NCBI GenBank assembly: GCA_037157565.1
Contig: JAZHRO010000073.1
Span: forward strand, 17,304,501-17,368,500
From: Thalassia testudinum
Lineage: Eukaryota; Streptophyta; Magnoliopsida; Alismatales; Hydrocharitaceae
DNA: 64,000 bases
Reading direction: 5' to 3'
The stretch's first letter is position 1. The number at the start of each line of letters is the position of its first letter. The position numbers were made by a program, and so were the translations under genes. Under the pieces are notes generated by a model. That model made no database searches and had not been told where the DNA came from. It saw nothing but the letters and a program-made list of their open reading frames with translations. This document shows, in pieces, positions 21,731 through 32,577 of the stretch.

Positions 21731-24700
21731 TTAATCAGTAGAGGCAAGACACGTCGTACGAAGTAGACCCTGCTGAATCAAACTCCTGGTATAATGACCG
21801 TTTACTTCCACATGTTTCTTCCTCTCATGAAATATGGGGTTAGTAGCAATATATGTTGCAGTCCAGTTATCACAATGCATCTCCATAGGCTCCTGAAATT
21901 CAACATGAAGATCTTGTAATAAAGATTTAATCCATATCATCTTGGTTGCAGTATGAGCCATAGCCCTGTACTCAGACTTTGCATTAGAGCGTGAAACAAC
22001 ACCTTGTTTCTTGCTCCTCCAGGTCACCAAATTTCCAGTCACAAATGTGCAAAAATTGCTAGTAGATCGGTTGTCTCCCACATCTCCTGCATAATCTGCA
22101 TTAGAGTAAGCCACTACTGACATAGGGCCCTTCGTCTTCTGAAATAAAATGCCTCTGCCTGGACAACCCTTAATGTACCTCAACACTTGCATTATTGCCT
22201 GCCAGTGAGCATCAGTGGGTTTGTCTAAGAACTGACTTAGCTTACCCATTGCAAGGCTGATGTTTGGCTTGGTGATGGTTAGATACAATAACTTCCCAAC
22301 AAGTTGCCGATAGACCTTTTTGTCCTTTACCTTCACTGTATTCTCAAATAGATGAAATTTAGGATCCATAGGAATGTTGGCTTCCTTGGATCCTAGCATG
22401 CCTGTCTCCCGAAGAATATCAAGTACGTACTTTCTTTGAGACATCACTATGCCCTGCTTGCTCGTGGCAATCTCAATACCCAGAAAGTATCTCAGCTTAC
22501 CAAGATTTTTCATAACAAACTGGCGAGTTAAATACTCCTTCACATGAGTAATACCATCTGCATCATCACCTGTAAGAATAAGGTCATCAACATATACCAA
22601 TAAAGCCACGGTACCGGTACTGATCTTCCTGACAAATAAAGAATGATCAGAAGATCTCTGCATCCCGAACATAGAAAGTGCTTCAGACAAACGCTGAAAC
22701 CAGGCTCGAGGGCTCTGCTGAAGTCCATAAATAGCTTTACGAAGTTTGCATACACACTCCCCCTGAATATCAAAACTAGGTGGCTACTGCATGTATATCT
22801 CCTCTTCTAAATCACCATATAGAAAGGCATTTTTAACATCCAGCTGGTGAATACACCATCCATAATGAGTCACAACAGAGACAAGAATACGGACCGTGGA
22901 GAGTCGTGCCACAGGGGAAAAATTGTCAAAGAAATTTACCCTATAAGTCTGGGTGAATCCTTTGGCTACAAGACGTGCCTTATACCTAGAAATGGGCCAA
23001 TCATGGTTGTATTTCAGAGTAAAGATCCATCTGGCCTCAACTAAGTGTGCACCGGAAGGTAGAGTAGATAACTCCCAGGTCCCTCTATCAGTGAGTGTAG
23101 ACATTTCCTCTTCCATGGCCGCCTTCCAATGTGGGTGTAGAAAAGCCTGCTGGTAGGAGGTAGGTATCTCTGTAGTAGAGATTGCAGCTATAAAAGCATG
23201 AAATTTGGTCCCAAGAGAGCCTGCAGAGACAACACTGCCAGCGACACGATACTGTACACAAGATCTTGGAGCCTTCCTGATAGCAATGGGAATATCATCA
23301 TCTGTTGGCAGAGAGAGGCACCCTAAAGACACATGAGCAGAAGAATCATCAGTATCTCCAATACATACCTGAGCAGAGGATGATGGTGGTTCAGTAGGCA
23401 CTGAAGAAGAGGGGTGTGTCTTCTCTTTGTACGTAACTGGCAGCTGATATGTAGCACCCTTAAATGTCTTCTCATCAGGTGGTACAGGTCTGAAAGTGCT
23501 CACAGTATGTTCTATAGTAGATACACCACTACTATGAGAGAAGTCCTCCAAGGCTATAGGAGGTACAGGTATGGAGCAACCACCTCTATCTCTCTCAACT
23601 GATGACCGGAGGTAGAAAAATAAGGAATAGATTCATAAAAAGTCACTCCGCACTCACATAGTGTTTTTGATGTATGGGATCAAAACACCTGTATCCTTTT
23701 TGCGTGCGTGAGTATCTCAGAAATACAAACTTAACCGCCTTTGGTGCCAATTTGTCACGACCAGGCCCAAGGAGGTGTACAAATGTCATACACCCAAATG
23801 TCCTTGGTGACATGAGAAATAAGTCTGCATCAGGATATAAAATACTCCATAGAGTTTTCTCATGTAAAACAGAGGAAGGGAGCCTGTTAATGAGTAACAG
23901 GAAGTAATAAATGCATCTCTCTAGTAACTATGCGGAATACTATTCTAGATAAGTAGAGCTCTAGCTATATCTAGAATATGGCGGTGTTTTCTTGCAGCTA
24001 TCTCATTTTGCTGTGATGTATGAGGACATAAGGTCTGATGTACAATACCCAGTGATTTATATAAATCAGCCAGTTTCTTTGTGCAAAATTCTAATGTATT
24101 ATTTGTTCGAATTTCTTAATGCATACACCAAATTGATTTTTCATAAACATCACAAGCTGTTGAATCAAAGAACCAACTTTCGATTTATTCATCAAAAAGG
24201 TCCATGATAGATGTGAAAAGTCATCCACAAATAATAAATAATATTTATAATTCTGATGGTCTGCAACACGGCTAGGCCCCCAAACGTCACAATGCAGCAA
24301 ATCAATGTAAGCAGAACTGGTAGATTGGATAGATGCTGGAAAACTGGCATGGTGATGCTTTCCTAGCTGACACGCATCACACTAAATTTTCATGGTAGGA
24401 GACAAGTGAGGGATGACACGACGTAGCTTGTCTAGTGAAGGATGACCTAGTTTGCTGTGCCACTGCAAGGCACTCCCTGCAGTAGTCGTCTGACAGGCTG
24501 CAGCAACTGGACTCTGAAGTAGCCGATATACACCCCCTCCTCATAGCCATCACCAATCGTCCTCCCCGTCATGCGGTCCTGAAAGATGCATCCAACAGCA
24601 TAAAAAATAATACAACAATTCAACTGCTTGGTAATAGAACTAACATATGCATTGTCATGCTTGGCACATAATATACATCAGCAAGATGCATGGAGGGTGT

Positions 24701-25839
24701 AACAGGTATCCCTCCCTTACCACAAATGGGGGCATGCCTACCATCTGTTAACTGTATTGAATGTTCCTGTGATGTCTTTTGTAATTCCCCAAAGCACTGG
24801 GAATTTCTTGTCAAATGGTCAGATGCATCATAATCAATCAACCATGACCTTTTCGTACCTGATGTAAATGCATAGACTGTAGTGCTGGAGGATTGAGGTT
24901 GCTCATGAGTCAACTGTGTTAGCCACTACACAACTGCATCATAGCCTGCCTCTGCAAGAGATACTGCCCCAGTGCTCACACCTGGAGATGTTGTAACAGA
25001 AGCTTGGTTGGCAATAGTAGGACGACCAAGTTTATTCCAACACTTAGCCTCAACATAGCCAAGCTGTTACAATAAGAACATGTAGGCTTGCCTCGACCAC
25101 CATTAGTCCTACCCCTGCCTTTGCCACGAAAGAAGCCTGCACGACCACCACGAGTGCTAACAGCAGCATGAGCTGAAGACGTGTTGATGACAACATCATG
25201 TGTAGGCTAAATTTGCATTCTACTCAGCCTTCTGTAAATCTCCTAAATAGGAGGAAGCTCAAAGAGAGTCAGAATCTGTGAACGAGTCGCAGAATAGTGA
25301 TCACTCATCCCTGCAAGGAACATGTGAGCTACAAACTCCTTCTTGTGATCCTTGCATGTAGAAGTACACATCGGTCTACATGCATTATATTTCTCTAATA
25401 AACCCTTTATAGTGGAGTAATACTGAGACAGACTCATCTCTTCTTGCTTGAGATGGCATAAGTTATAGTGGATCTGAAATACTTGAGTTGAATTCAACTC
25501 ATGTGAATAAGCCGTCTTCAAGTCATCCCACATCTCTTTGGCAGTGCTGTAGTACATAACTTCATTACTAATCCTAGGAATGACGCTATTCAAAATCTAG
25601 GCTCTCACCATAGCATCATCTCGATTCCAAGTTGCATATTTTCCTATTTTCTGCTCCGGTGGTGCTTCCATAAGCATATTCTTCTTCTCATGACCTTCCA
25701 CAGTAACAAGAAAGGTTTGAGACCATCAGGGGTAATTTGTCTCATCTAATTTTGTAATTGGAGCAAAGAAGGGGCTCTTGTACACCATGTTTTCTGTATT
25801 CTGTCCTGAAGACACCTCAGAATCATCTGATGCAGACAT
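21731..25839 (-). pseudogene. Copia gag-pol of element 2, broken
   Basis: The gag ATG is at 25839. UBN2-type gag (EMWDDLKTAYSHELNSTQVFQ) is at 25243-25593. A zinc-knuckle remnant (GRGKPTCSYC) near 25080 lacks its His/Cys half. Protease has WLIDYDASDHLT (about 24825), so the usual DSG triad is altered. Integrase includes CDVWGPSRVADHQNYKYYLL and DDFSHLSW (24091-24300). RT is in two long frames: 22784-23551 ([33 protein letters not shown]) and 21731-22690, which carries the YVDD catalytic box (LVYVDDLILTGDD), LRYFLGIEIATS and an RNase H with CDNWTATYIATNPIFHERKKH. A frameshift near 22690-22784 separates the two RT frames. Several stops break gag and integrase. Confidence 0.92.
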
Positions 25840-26564
25840 AGTAACTCCACACACACAAGAATAAGCCCAAACAACAGGCTTTAAATCTTGGATAAAACAC
25901 CAACAAACTTGGGAAATACACACCCCACAATCCACAGACCAAAGAACAACACTTCACTGGAGAATATACACCCCAAAAATCATTTATTACGGGGAATACA
26001 CACCCCAAATTAGATCAAAAGATCAAGATGTTCATACCACCTGTAGGAAGATTTTTTTTGATTTAAATCCTCATCCCCAAGGAGAGAGATCGAGAGCAAC
26101 AGGTAGTAGTGGTGATCGGGAGTTGGTCTTATTGCAACGAGGCAGCAGCAAGCAGCTGCAGGAGCGCCTCGACCAGTCGCTGCGATGCGGTGGTGAGCGC
26201 TGCAGTTGGAGCGGCCGTTGGTGGTGGTAGTGGTGCTGCAACCAGGTGCTGCGGTACTGTGATGAGTGCTGTAGCTAAAGTGGTTGCTGGCGGCGACAGC
26301 AGCGTTGCGACTCAGTGCTGTGGCGCGGTGGCGAGCGCTGCAGCAAGGCGGCGAGAGGCGGCTGCTGCGCCCCAATCAGGCGCTGTAGCAAGCGTGAAGA
26401 ACCGACTATAGTAGCGACGGTAGTCGGTGCTGCTGTTGCTGCAGCGGTGATCCAGTGCCGACGTGGCCACTGGTGGTGGCAGATGTAGCTCCTGGTGAGA
26501 AGGCTTAAGGTAGGGCTAGGTTTTATTTTTTTTTGTGGAGACCTCTCCTGGTGCTCTGATACTA

Positions 26565-26707
26565 AGTTGAAGTGAAGAGAGAATCTTATTTTACCAAGTC
26601 ATCCCTATGTCTCTTTATATAGAGAGAGACAAGGGAAAAATAACATATTGGGTCCAACACAAAAACAAGAATAATAAATACCCCTTCATACTAAACATAA
26701 CTCAATA
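26565..26707 (-). repeat. 5' LTR of copia element 2
   Basis: Partner of 21489-21630, with the same TATA-centred inverted repeat at about 26609-26630. Confidence 0.92.
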
Positions 26708-26712
26708 GGACA

Positions 26713-27002
26713 ACCTTTCTTCTCGCACCGTGCGAAATCAACATGATTCCACCTTAAATATGCACTTGTATTGTGAAGCAGGAGTTACCAATGAGGTTAC
26801 CACTTTTGAAGGTACCACCTCCTTTGTATTGCGATTTGTGCGGCAAAATCGCAAGGGTGAGATTTTCAAAGAGGAGAACTTATGCGTGTTAACATTTAAT
26901 TTACAAAATATTCAAGTGCTTGATTGTAAATCTTACATTAGTTGTGTGGTTTTTTTGGTGCCTCTTTACCAGAGGATGCCTTGGTTTAAATTGTTGCCAT
27001 AA
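26713..27002 (+). pseudogene. Unidentified ORF, right part, split by copia element 2
   Basis: Continuation of the frame interrupted at 21488. The first two bases complete the codon broken by the insertion. It reads RNQHDSTLNMHLYCEAGV, FEGTTSFVLRFVRQNRKGEIFKEE (the last two in separate stretches) and ends at a TAA at 27000-27002. No family recognised. Downstream (27003-27331) is T-rich DNA without further clear coding sequence. Confidence 0.5.
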
Positions 27003-27336
27003 AGAGGTGTCTTGTAGACTTTTACTTTATTTTTTAAAAATTTTCGTAACCCTTTAAATAGGGCACCATCATGATGATTGGAATCAATTGGATTTTTTTT
27101 TTCTTCTATCGACCTTTTTCATCTCCACTTCTTCCCACCTCTCTATTCCTCTTGCTTTCTCTCACTTTTTTTTTCCTTTGTTTGTACCTCTTATCCCCTT
27201 CAATCGTAAATACCACCTCCTTTGGTAATGCCAACACTCCGTTGCCACCTCCACCAACTCCCAGCGGTCGCACCTCCTTAGTAGTTGTACAAGATCGCAT
27301 ATATTAATTAGTTTCTAAAAATCACATCACATTTAT

Positions 27337-27496
27337 AGTTGGGAGAAACAGATAACTTGATTATTCTTCAAAACCCTATCTTTCTTTATATATAGAGAGA
27401 TGTAGGACAATTACAGCATAACTTCAATAGAAAATAAAAAAATAGCAATCACACCCATACTAGTAATAAAAATGACACGATCGTAGGGGCATAACA
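27337..27496 (-). repeat. 3' LTR of copia element 3
   Basis: Aligns with 45040-45200: gttgg[ga]agaaaca..., aaaaccctatctttctttatatatagagag, agcaatcacacccata, ggggcataaca. It contains a TATA box within CTCT/AGAG arms. Confidence 0.9.
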
Positions 27497-27503
27497 CTCC
27501 TCT

Positions 27504-28730
27504 CTAAGTTGGAGTATAGATGTCAGCCATGCTCATCTTGGAACAACGGACATCAAAGAAGGATCTATTGAAAGGCTTGGTGAAAATATCTGCTGTCTGG
27601 TCATTTGAAGAAACTAGAGTTGTGTAGAGCAACCCTTTTTGAATGAGATCTTGGGTGTAGTGACAATCAACTTCCACATGTTTCATGCACTCATGAAACA
27701 TGGTGTTGTTGGCTATGTATGTGGCTGCTCTGTTGTCACACCTCATTTTCATTGGACTATCCATCGGCACATGCAAATCAACTAGGAGATATCGAATCCA
27801 CATAAATTCAGCTGTTGTCTGAGCCATTGCCTTGTACGCTGATTTTGCACTGGACCTGGAAACTACTGCCTGCTTCTTGTTTTCCTAGGTGACAAGGTTG
27901 CCTGCGACATACATGTAGAAGCCAGTGGTAGATTTTCGGTCAATAAGACATCTTGCATAGTTTGCATTAAAGTAGCCCACCATTGTATAGAAGTCCCTCT
28001 AATGAACAAAAGAGCTTGTCCTAGAGCCTTTTTGAGATACTTGAGAACTATCATCATTACATCCTAGTGTTGTTGAGTAAGCTTAGCCATAATTGGCTTA
28101 ATCTACCTACTACAAAAGTTATATGAAGTCTGGTGATGGTGAGATACAATAACTTCCCAATCAATTGCTTGTACTGCTTGTTATCAATAGCCTCTACCTC
28201 AGCTTCATACAAGTGTGCCTTGGGATCCATGGGAATGTTTGCTGGCTTGGTCCCCAACATACCAACCTCCTGTAAACATCTAGAGCATACTTTCTTTAGG
28301 ATAGGACAATATCACTCTTGCTATGTGCCACTTCTACTCCAAGAAAGTATCTTAATGGACCCAGATCCTGTATCACAAACTTTTCAGCCAAACATCTCTT
28401 GATTTCAATTATTTCCTTAGTATCGTCTCCTGCCACAATTAGATCATCCACATATACCAAAAGAACAACACCTTTTCCATTTTTTTGACAATCAAGGAGT
28501 GATCTGCTAAAACTAAGCTCGTTGATTCTGTTTAAGGCCATATATAGCCTTCCATAGCCTGTCTACACACTCCCCCTGAATTCCATAGCCTGGGGGTTAT
28601 TGCATGTAAATCTCCTTTAGATCCTCATGTAAGAAGGCATTTTTAACATCTAGCTGGTACATTTACCAACCAAAATGAACAACAACAAGGATCTGCATTG
28701 TAGATAGTTGCGCAATTAGAGGAAAAGTAT
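27504..28730 (-). pseudogene. RNase H and RT remnant of element 3
   Basis: RNase H at 27504-27827 includes CDNRAATYIANNTMFHECMKHVEV and ends in ADIYTPT. RT remnants at 28057-28541 include NIPMDPKAHLYE, QLIGKLLYLTITR and the catalytic box VYVDDLIVAGDD (around 28440-28475), then LRYFLGVEVAHS. The reading frame shifts several times. Element 4 begins at 28731 in the middle of the RT, and the N-terminal RT piece resumes at 38102. Confidence 0.88.
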
Positions 28731-28856
28731 ATGTGGAACATTCATTGATCTCCAAAAGAAATCCTAGCTCCTCTTTTATATAAAAGAGGACTGGGCAAAG
28801 TACATAAGTACCCCATAAGAAATAAATAAATATCAAACATATCCCTATAACTCAAC
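28731..28856 (-). repeat. 3' LTR of copia element 4
   Basis: Contains the perfect 20-bp palindrome CCTCTTTTATATAAAAGAGG (28770-28789) centred on the TATA box. Partner at 37967-38101. Confidence 0.9.
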
Positions 28857-28869
28857 ACTTCTCAAGTTG

Positions 28870-30680
28870 GGGCGTATATGCCTATGAGGCCCAACTTGCT
28901 ATTAAGAAAATCATGATGCTCCTTCTTCAACGACTTAGTGAGAATATTTGCTAATTGAAGCTTGGAGGATATGTATAGGGTACTGATCTTTCCATCTAAA
29001 ATTGCATCTCATATAAAGTGACAGTCAACCTCAATATGTTTGGTCCTCTTGTGGAAGACCAGATTCGAGGCAATGTTGGTAGTTGACTTAATTGTCACAG
29101 TAAGGCGGGATAGGTATGTCAACCTTTATCCCTAAGTCCTATAGAAAACTGATCATTCACATAATCTCACAGGCTGCTTGGGCCATAGATTTGTAATCTG
29201 CCTCTGTACTATAGTGAGCCACTACGTTTTGCTTTTTGTTCCTCCAAAAAATTAAGTTACCTCCTAGATAAACAACAAAACCTGAAGTAGACTGTCTGCC
29301 TTATATAAATCTCATATAGTTAGCATCTGAATACGCCATAAGATCAAGAGATCCACTCTCTTTGTAGTAAAAACCTCTACCTGGGGTGCCATTTAGGTAT
29401 CTTAGAATGAGACACACTTCTCACCAATGACTGTATCGTGGGTTTTGCATAAACTGACTGGCTCTCCTAACAACAAAATTGACATCAGGTCGCGTAATGG
29501 TCAAATATAGCAAGCGACCAACAGTACTATGGTTTCTAATAACATCCTCAGACAAAGGATCTGTCTCATCTGTACTATGACCAGACTGTGACTCTATTGG
29601 TATTTTAGATGGCTTGGATCCAAGTAATCTAGCCTCCTCAAGGATCTGCAAAGTATATTGTCTCTGAGAGAGGGACAAGTTGGTTCCCTGGCGAACTGCT
29701 TCAATCCCTAAGAAGTATCGAAGGTCACCTAAATCTTTGGTGACAATGGTAGACTGTAGAAATGCCTTCGTCTGCACTATGCTATCTGCATCATCGGCAG
29801 TCAAGATCATGTCGTGAACATAGACTGCCAAAATAATAGTTCTCCAGGTATTGCCATATTTTGTCCTCCTAATAAAACTAGAATGGTCAGTAGTAGATTA
29901 CTGAAACCCAATCTTTTTGATTGTTAAATTGAGCCTCTCAAACCAGGCTCGTGGACTTTACTTCAGGCCATAAATGGCCTTTCGTAAGTGACACACAAGC
30001 TCCCCTAAACATTATTATCTGGTGGCTGTCTCATGTACACCTCAGCTAGATCCCCATATAAGAAAGTATTTTTAATATTAAGTTGATATAAGGGTCATTT
30101 CTGGATCACTGCCATAGAAACAATAATCCTGATAGAGGTAATGTGAGCAACAGGAGAAAAAGTTTCAAGGTAATCCAACCCATATGTTTGGGTGAACCTC
30201 TTAGCAACAAGCCTGGCCTTTTATCTATCAATTGTCCCATCAGATCTGTACTTTATTGTATACACCCATTGACATCCAATAACTGTAGCGCCCTTAGGAC
30301 ATGGCACAAGATCCCATGTCTTTCCAGACTGTAATGCCTACATCTCCTCATCTATAGCAGCTTTCCACCTGGGATCTTGAGAGACCTGAACAAAATCTCT
30401 GGGAACAACAGTGGTGGTAATAGCTAAGGTAAACTGTCTGTCTTCCTTTTCCAAATGAGAAATCGCTGTGTACTGAGACATGAGATGAAGGGTACATACT
30501 GTAGTAGATCTCCTCTGCATAGGCTCCTCATCCCCATCTAAGTCACACCTGTCTGAAGAGGAAGGATGCTGTATAGGCTTATCTCCCTGGGAATTGTTCA
30601 ACTGGGGTCGCTTGTGATATAGTTGTCTCCTGTATAGTGCCCTTTATAGATAATCCTCCTTCTAAGAAGCAGGGAATCTT
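28870..30680 (-). pseudogene. RNase H, RT and linker of element 4, broken
   Basis: RNase H (28870-29320) is recognisable but full of stops. RT at 29421-29831 shows YVHDMILTADDADS in place of the YVDD box, so the first catalytic Asp is changed to His. Then come LRYFLGIEAVRQG, the NIPI-like segment and GRLLYLTITRPDVNF. Linker/N-terminal RT at 30338-30601 includes QVSQDPRWKAAIDEEM. The LINE insertion follows at 30681; the frame resumes at about 36261 with KRHVTADVTFKKIPYF. Confidence 0.88.
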
Positions 30681-30724
30681 GGACAGTAACTACATTAGCA
30701 TGTCCTAACCAACAACAGAGGATG

Positions 30725-32570
30725 AGTGAGAGGGTGAGCGAGAGGGGGTTCGCGAGGCGACAGGCGGGTGGGGTGGGGAGCGGCGGCTCTGACTGGACGG
30801 AGGTGAGGAGGAGGTCCCGGTGGGGTGCGGAGCCGATGAGATGCTTCAAGTGCCTCGGGAGGGGCATGTGGCGGCGGCCTGCAGGGACCCGGTGAGGTGC
30901 CTGCGCTGTGGCGGTCTGGGGCATCGGAGGTCGGGTTGCAAGCTCCGTAGACTGGGTGGCGAGTTTTCTTCGGGGAGGGAGGGGACGCCCTCGTCCCCCT
31001 CGGAGGGGGCACCTCTCGTGGAGGTGGAGGTGCCATGGTCGGAGGAGATCGGGACGTTGGGAGGCTGGCTTCGGCTCTGGTGGCGGTGGTGCTGGAGGGG
31101 GAGGTGGATGTGGGGGCTCTGAGAAGGGCAGTCGCCGCCTTCTTGGGGAGTGGCGGGAGATCCTTTGGGGTGGCTTCCCTCAGGAGTGGATGTCTGGTGC
31201 TGCTAGGGCTCAGTCCGGAGGAGCTGCGCCGTCTGGCTTTCAAGGTGTTGCGATGTGATCGCGGTGTGGTGTGGTGTTGCTGGCCGGTGAGGTCGGACGG
31301 TGCGTTGGTAGAGCGACTGCCGGCTGGCGCGAGGCAGAAGGTGTGGATTGAGGGGGTTCCCCTCTTTCTCCGCACGGTGGAGGTGGCGGCGACGGTGGTT
31401 GCTCCTTTTGCGAGGCTCCGAAGCTGCGAAGGCGTGGGCCTTAGGTCGGTGGACCTATCGCGATTTGGAGTGTGGGTGGAGATGAGGTCAGGGCGACAAC
31501 TTGTGGAGAGGATGGTCCTCAGATGGGGGAGCTCCTCCTGGCTGATTCGCATCTCGCGAGGATCCGGGAGACCTAGGTCCTTCGCTGAGGCGGTGGTCGG
31601 CGGTGCTTAGAGGTGGTGGTGGCGGGTGCGCGGAGGAGGGGCGGGTTGCTTTTGGGAAGCCCGATCGTTGCGGCGAGGATGGTGCGACGGTTACGATCCC
31701 CGTGGCGAGATCTGAGGCAGTTGAAAGGGCGGGGATGTCGGAGACTGGTGCGGGTATCGCGGAGGGGCTGATGAAGAAGTTTACGGTGTTTGGTGACTCC
31801 GCTGATTGCGGGTGTGGCCTTGGCACTAAGGAGGCTCCGGGTTTTGTGGGGTGCGACCGTGACGGATCTGGGTCGGGTGGGCTAAACCCGACTATGGGTG
31901 ATGGCTGTATTGGTGGAGACATTGGTTTGTCTCACTCCCTGCGGGCATACCCAAGATGTCGGACCTTTGAAGATGGTGACCCGGTGGCTGTGGCTGAAAG
32001 CTTGCGACATGTCCCTGGCAGACCAGACTGGGCGGTGGGGCGCGGTGTCGCAGGTGAGGTGGAGAGCGAACGGTGATAGGAGCTGAGGTTGCTGGGGCCA
32101 CAGCGGCTCACCTATAGGCCGCGGTGGTCATACCGAAGGGGGTGCACTGCGAAGGCTACGAATGGGAGCGTGATTGGGGAGGGCCTGTGTCGGAGGCGGG
32201 TGGAGTCGAGCGTCGCCCCGCCTTCTGGAGGACGGGGCGAGGTGCCGACGGTGGGCCTAACTGGGGGCGAAGGCAGGGTGAAGACTACTCGGGGGGCCTC
32301 TGCAGTTGAGGCGGGACAACAGACGGTGGGAGCTAGTGGTGGCACTGGGGCGTTGGAGGAAGCGGTGAAGACGTGGGGGGCTGATGCGGTGGCTGAGTAG
32401 CCTGTGGGGGAGGTCTCGACGCAGGGGGAGGCGTAGGAGATGGATGCAGACAGGGGGGAGTCTGCGGGGCAGGGTGGACCGGAGGGCGATGGTGAGGGGA
32501 GCATTCCTGGTCGGTGTGTGCTGGAGGAGGGAGAGGTGGATGAGGTGGCTGACACAAGGAGTTTCCCGGG
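30725..32570 (+). pseudogene. LINE ORF1 (gag-like, CCHC), broken
   Basis: ORF1 of plant LINEs encodes an RNA-binding chaperone. Two zinc knuckles are visible at about 30842-30940: CFKCLG..GH....C (with a one-base frame slip inside) and CLRCGGLGHRRSGC, both of the CX2CX4HX4C type. After them comes Gly/Arg/Glu-rich sequence in shifting frames up to the ORF2 start. No single frame covers the region; the longest open piece is 31035-31610. The product is therefore not made intact. The exact ORF1 start was not determined. Confidence 0.7.
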
Positions 32571-32577
32571 GCTTTAC

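Larger units (their letters stand above)
21489..26707 (-). mobile_element. Ty1/copia retrotransposon, element 2 (complete, degenerate)
   Basis: LTRs at 21489-21630 and 26565-26707 (142-143 bp, closely similar) are flanked by the target duplication GGACA (21484-21488 and 26708-26712). The primer-binding site is at 26554-26564 (plus strand ctctgatacta) and the polypurine tract next to the left LTR (ctccccctcaagtt). Internal order is gag, PR, IN, RT, RNase H on the minus strand. The LTRs are more alike than those of element 1, suggesting a later insertion. It interrupts the ORF at 21257-27002. Confidence 0.94.

Noticed and set aside
26109..26411. Plus-strand Ala-rich ORF of 100 codons
   Set aside because: Lies in the leader of copia element 2 and is made of imperfect GCAGCGG-type repeats; no sign of a gene.
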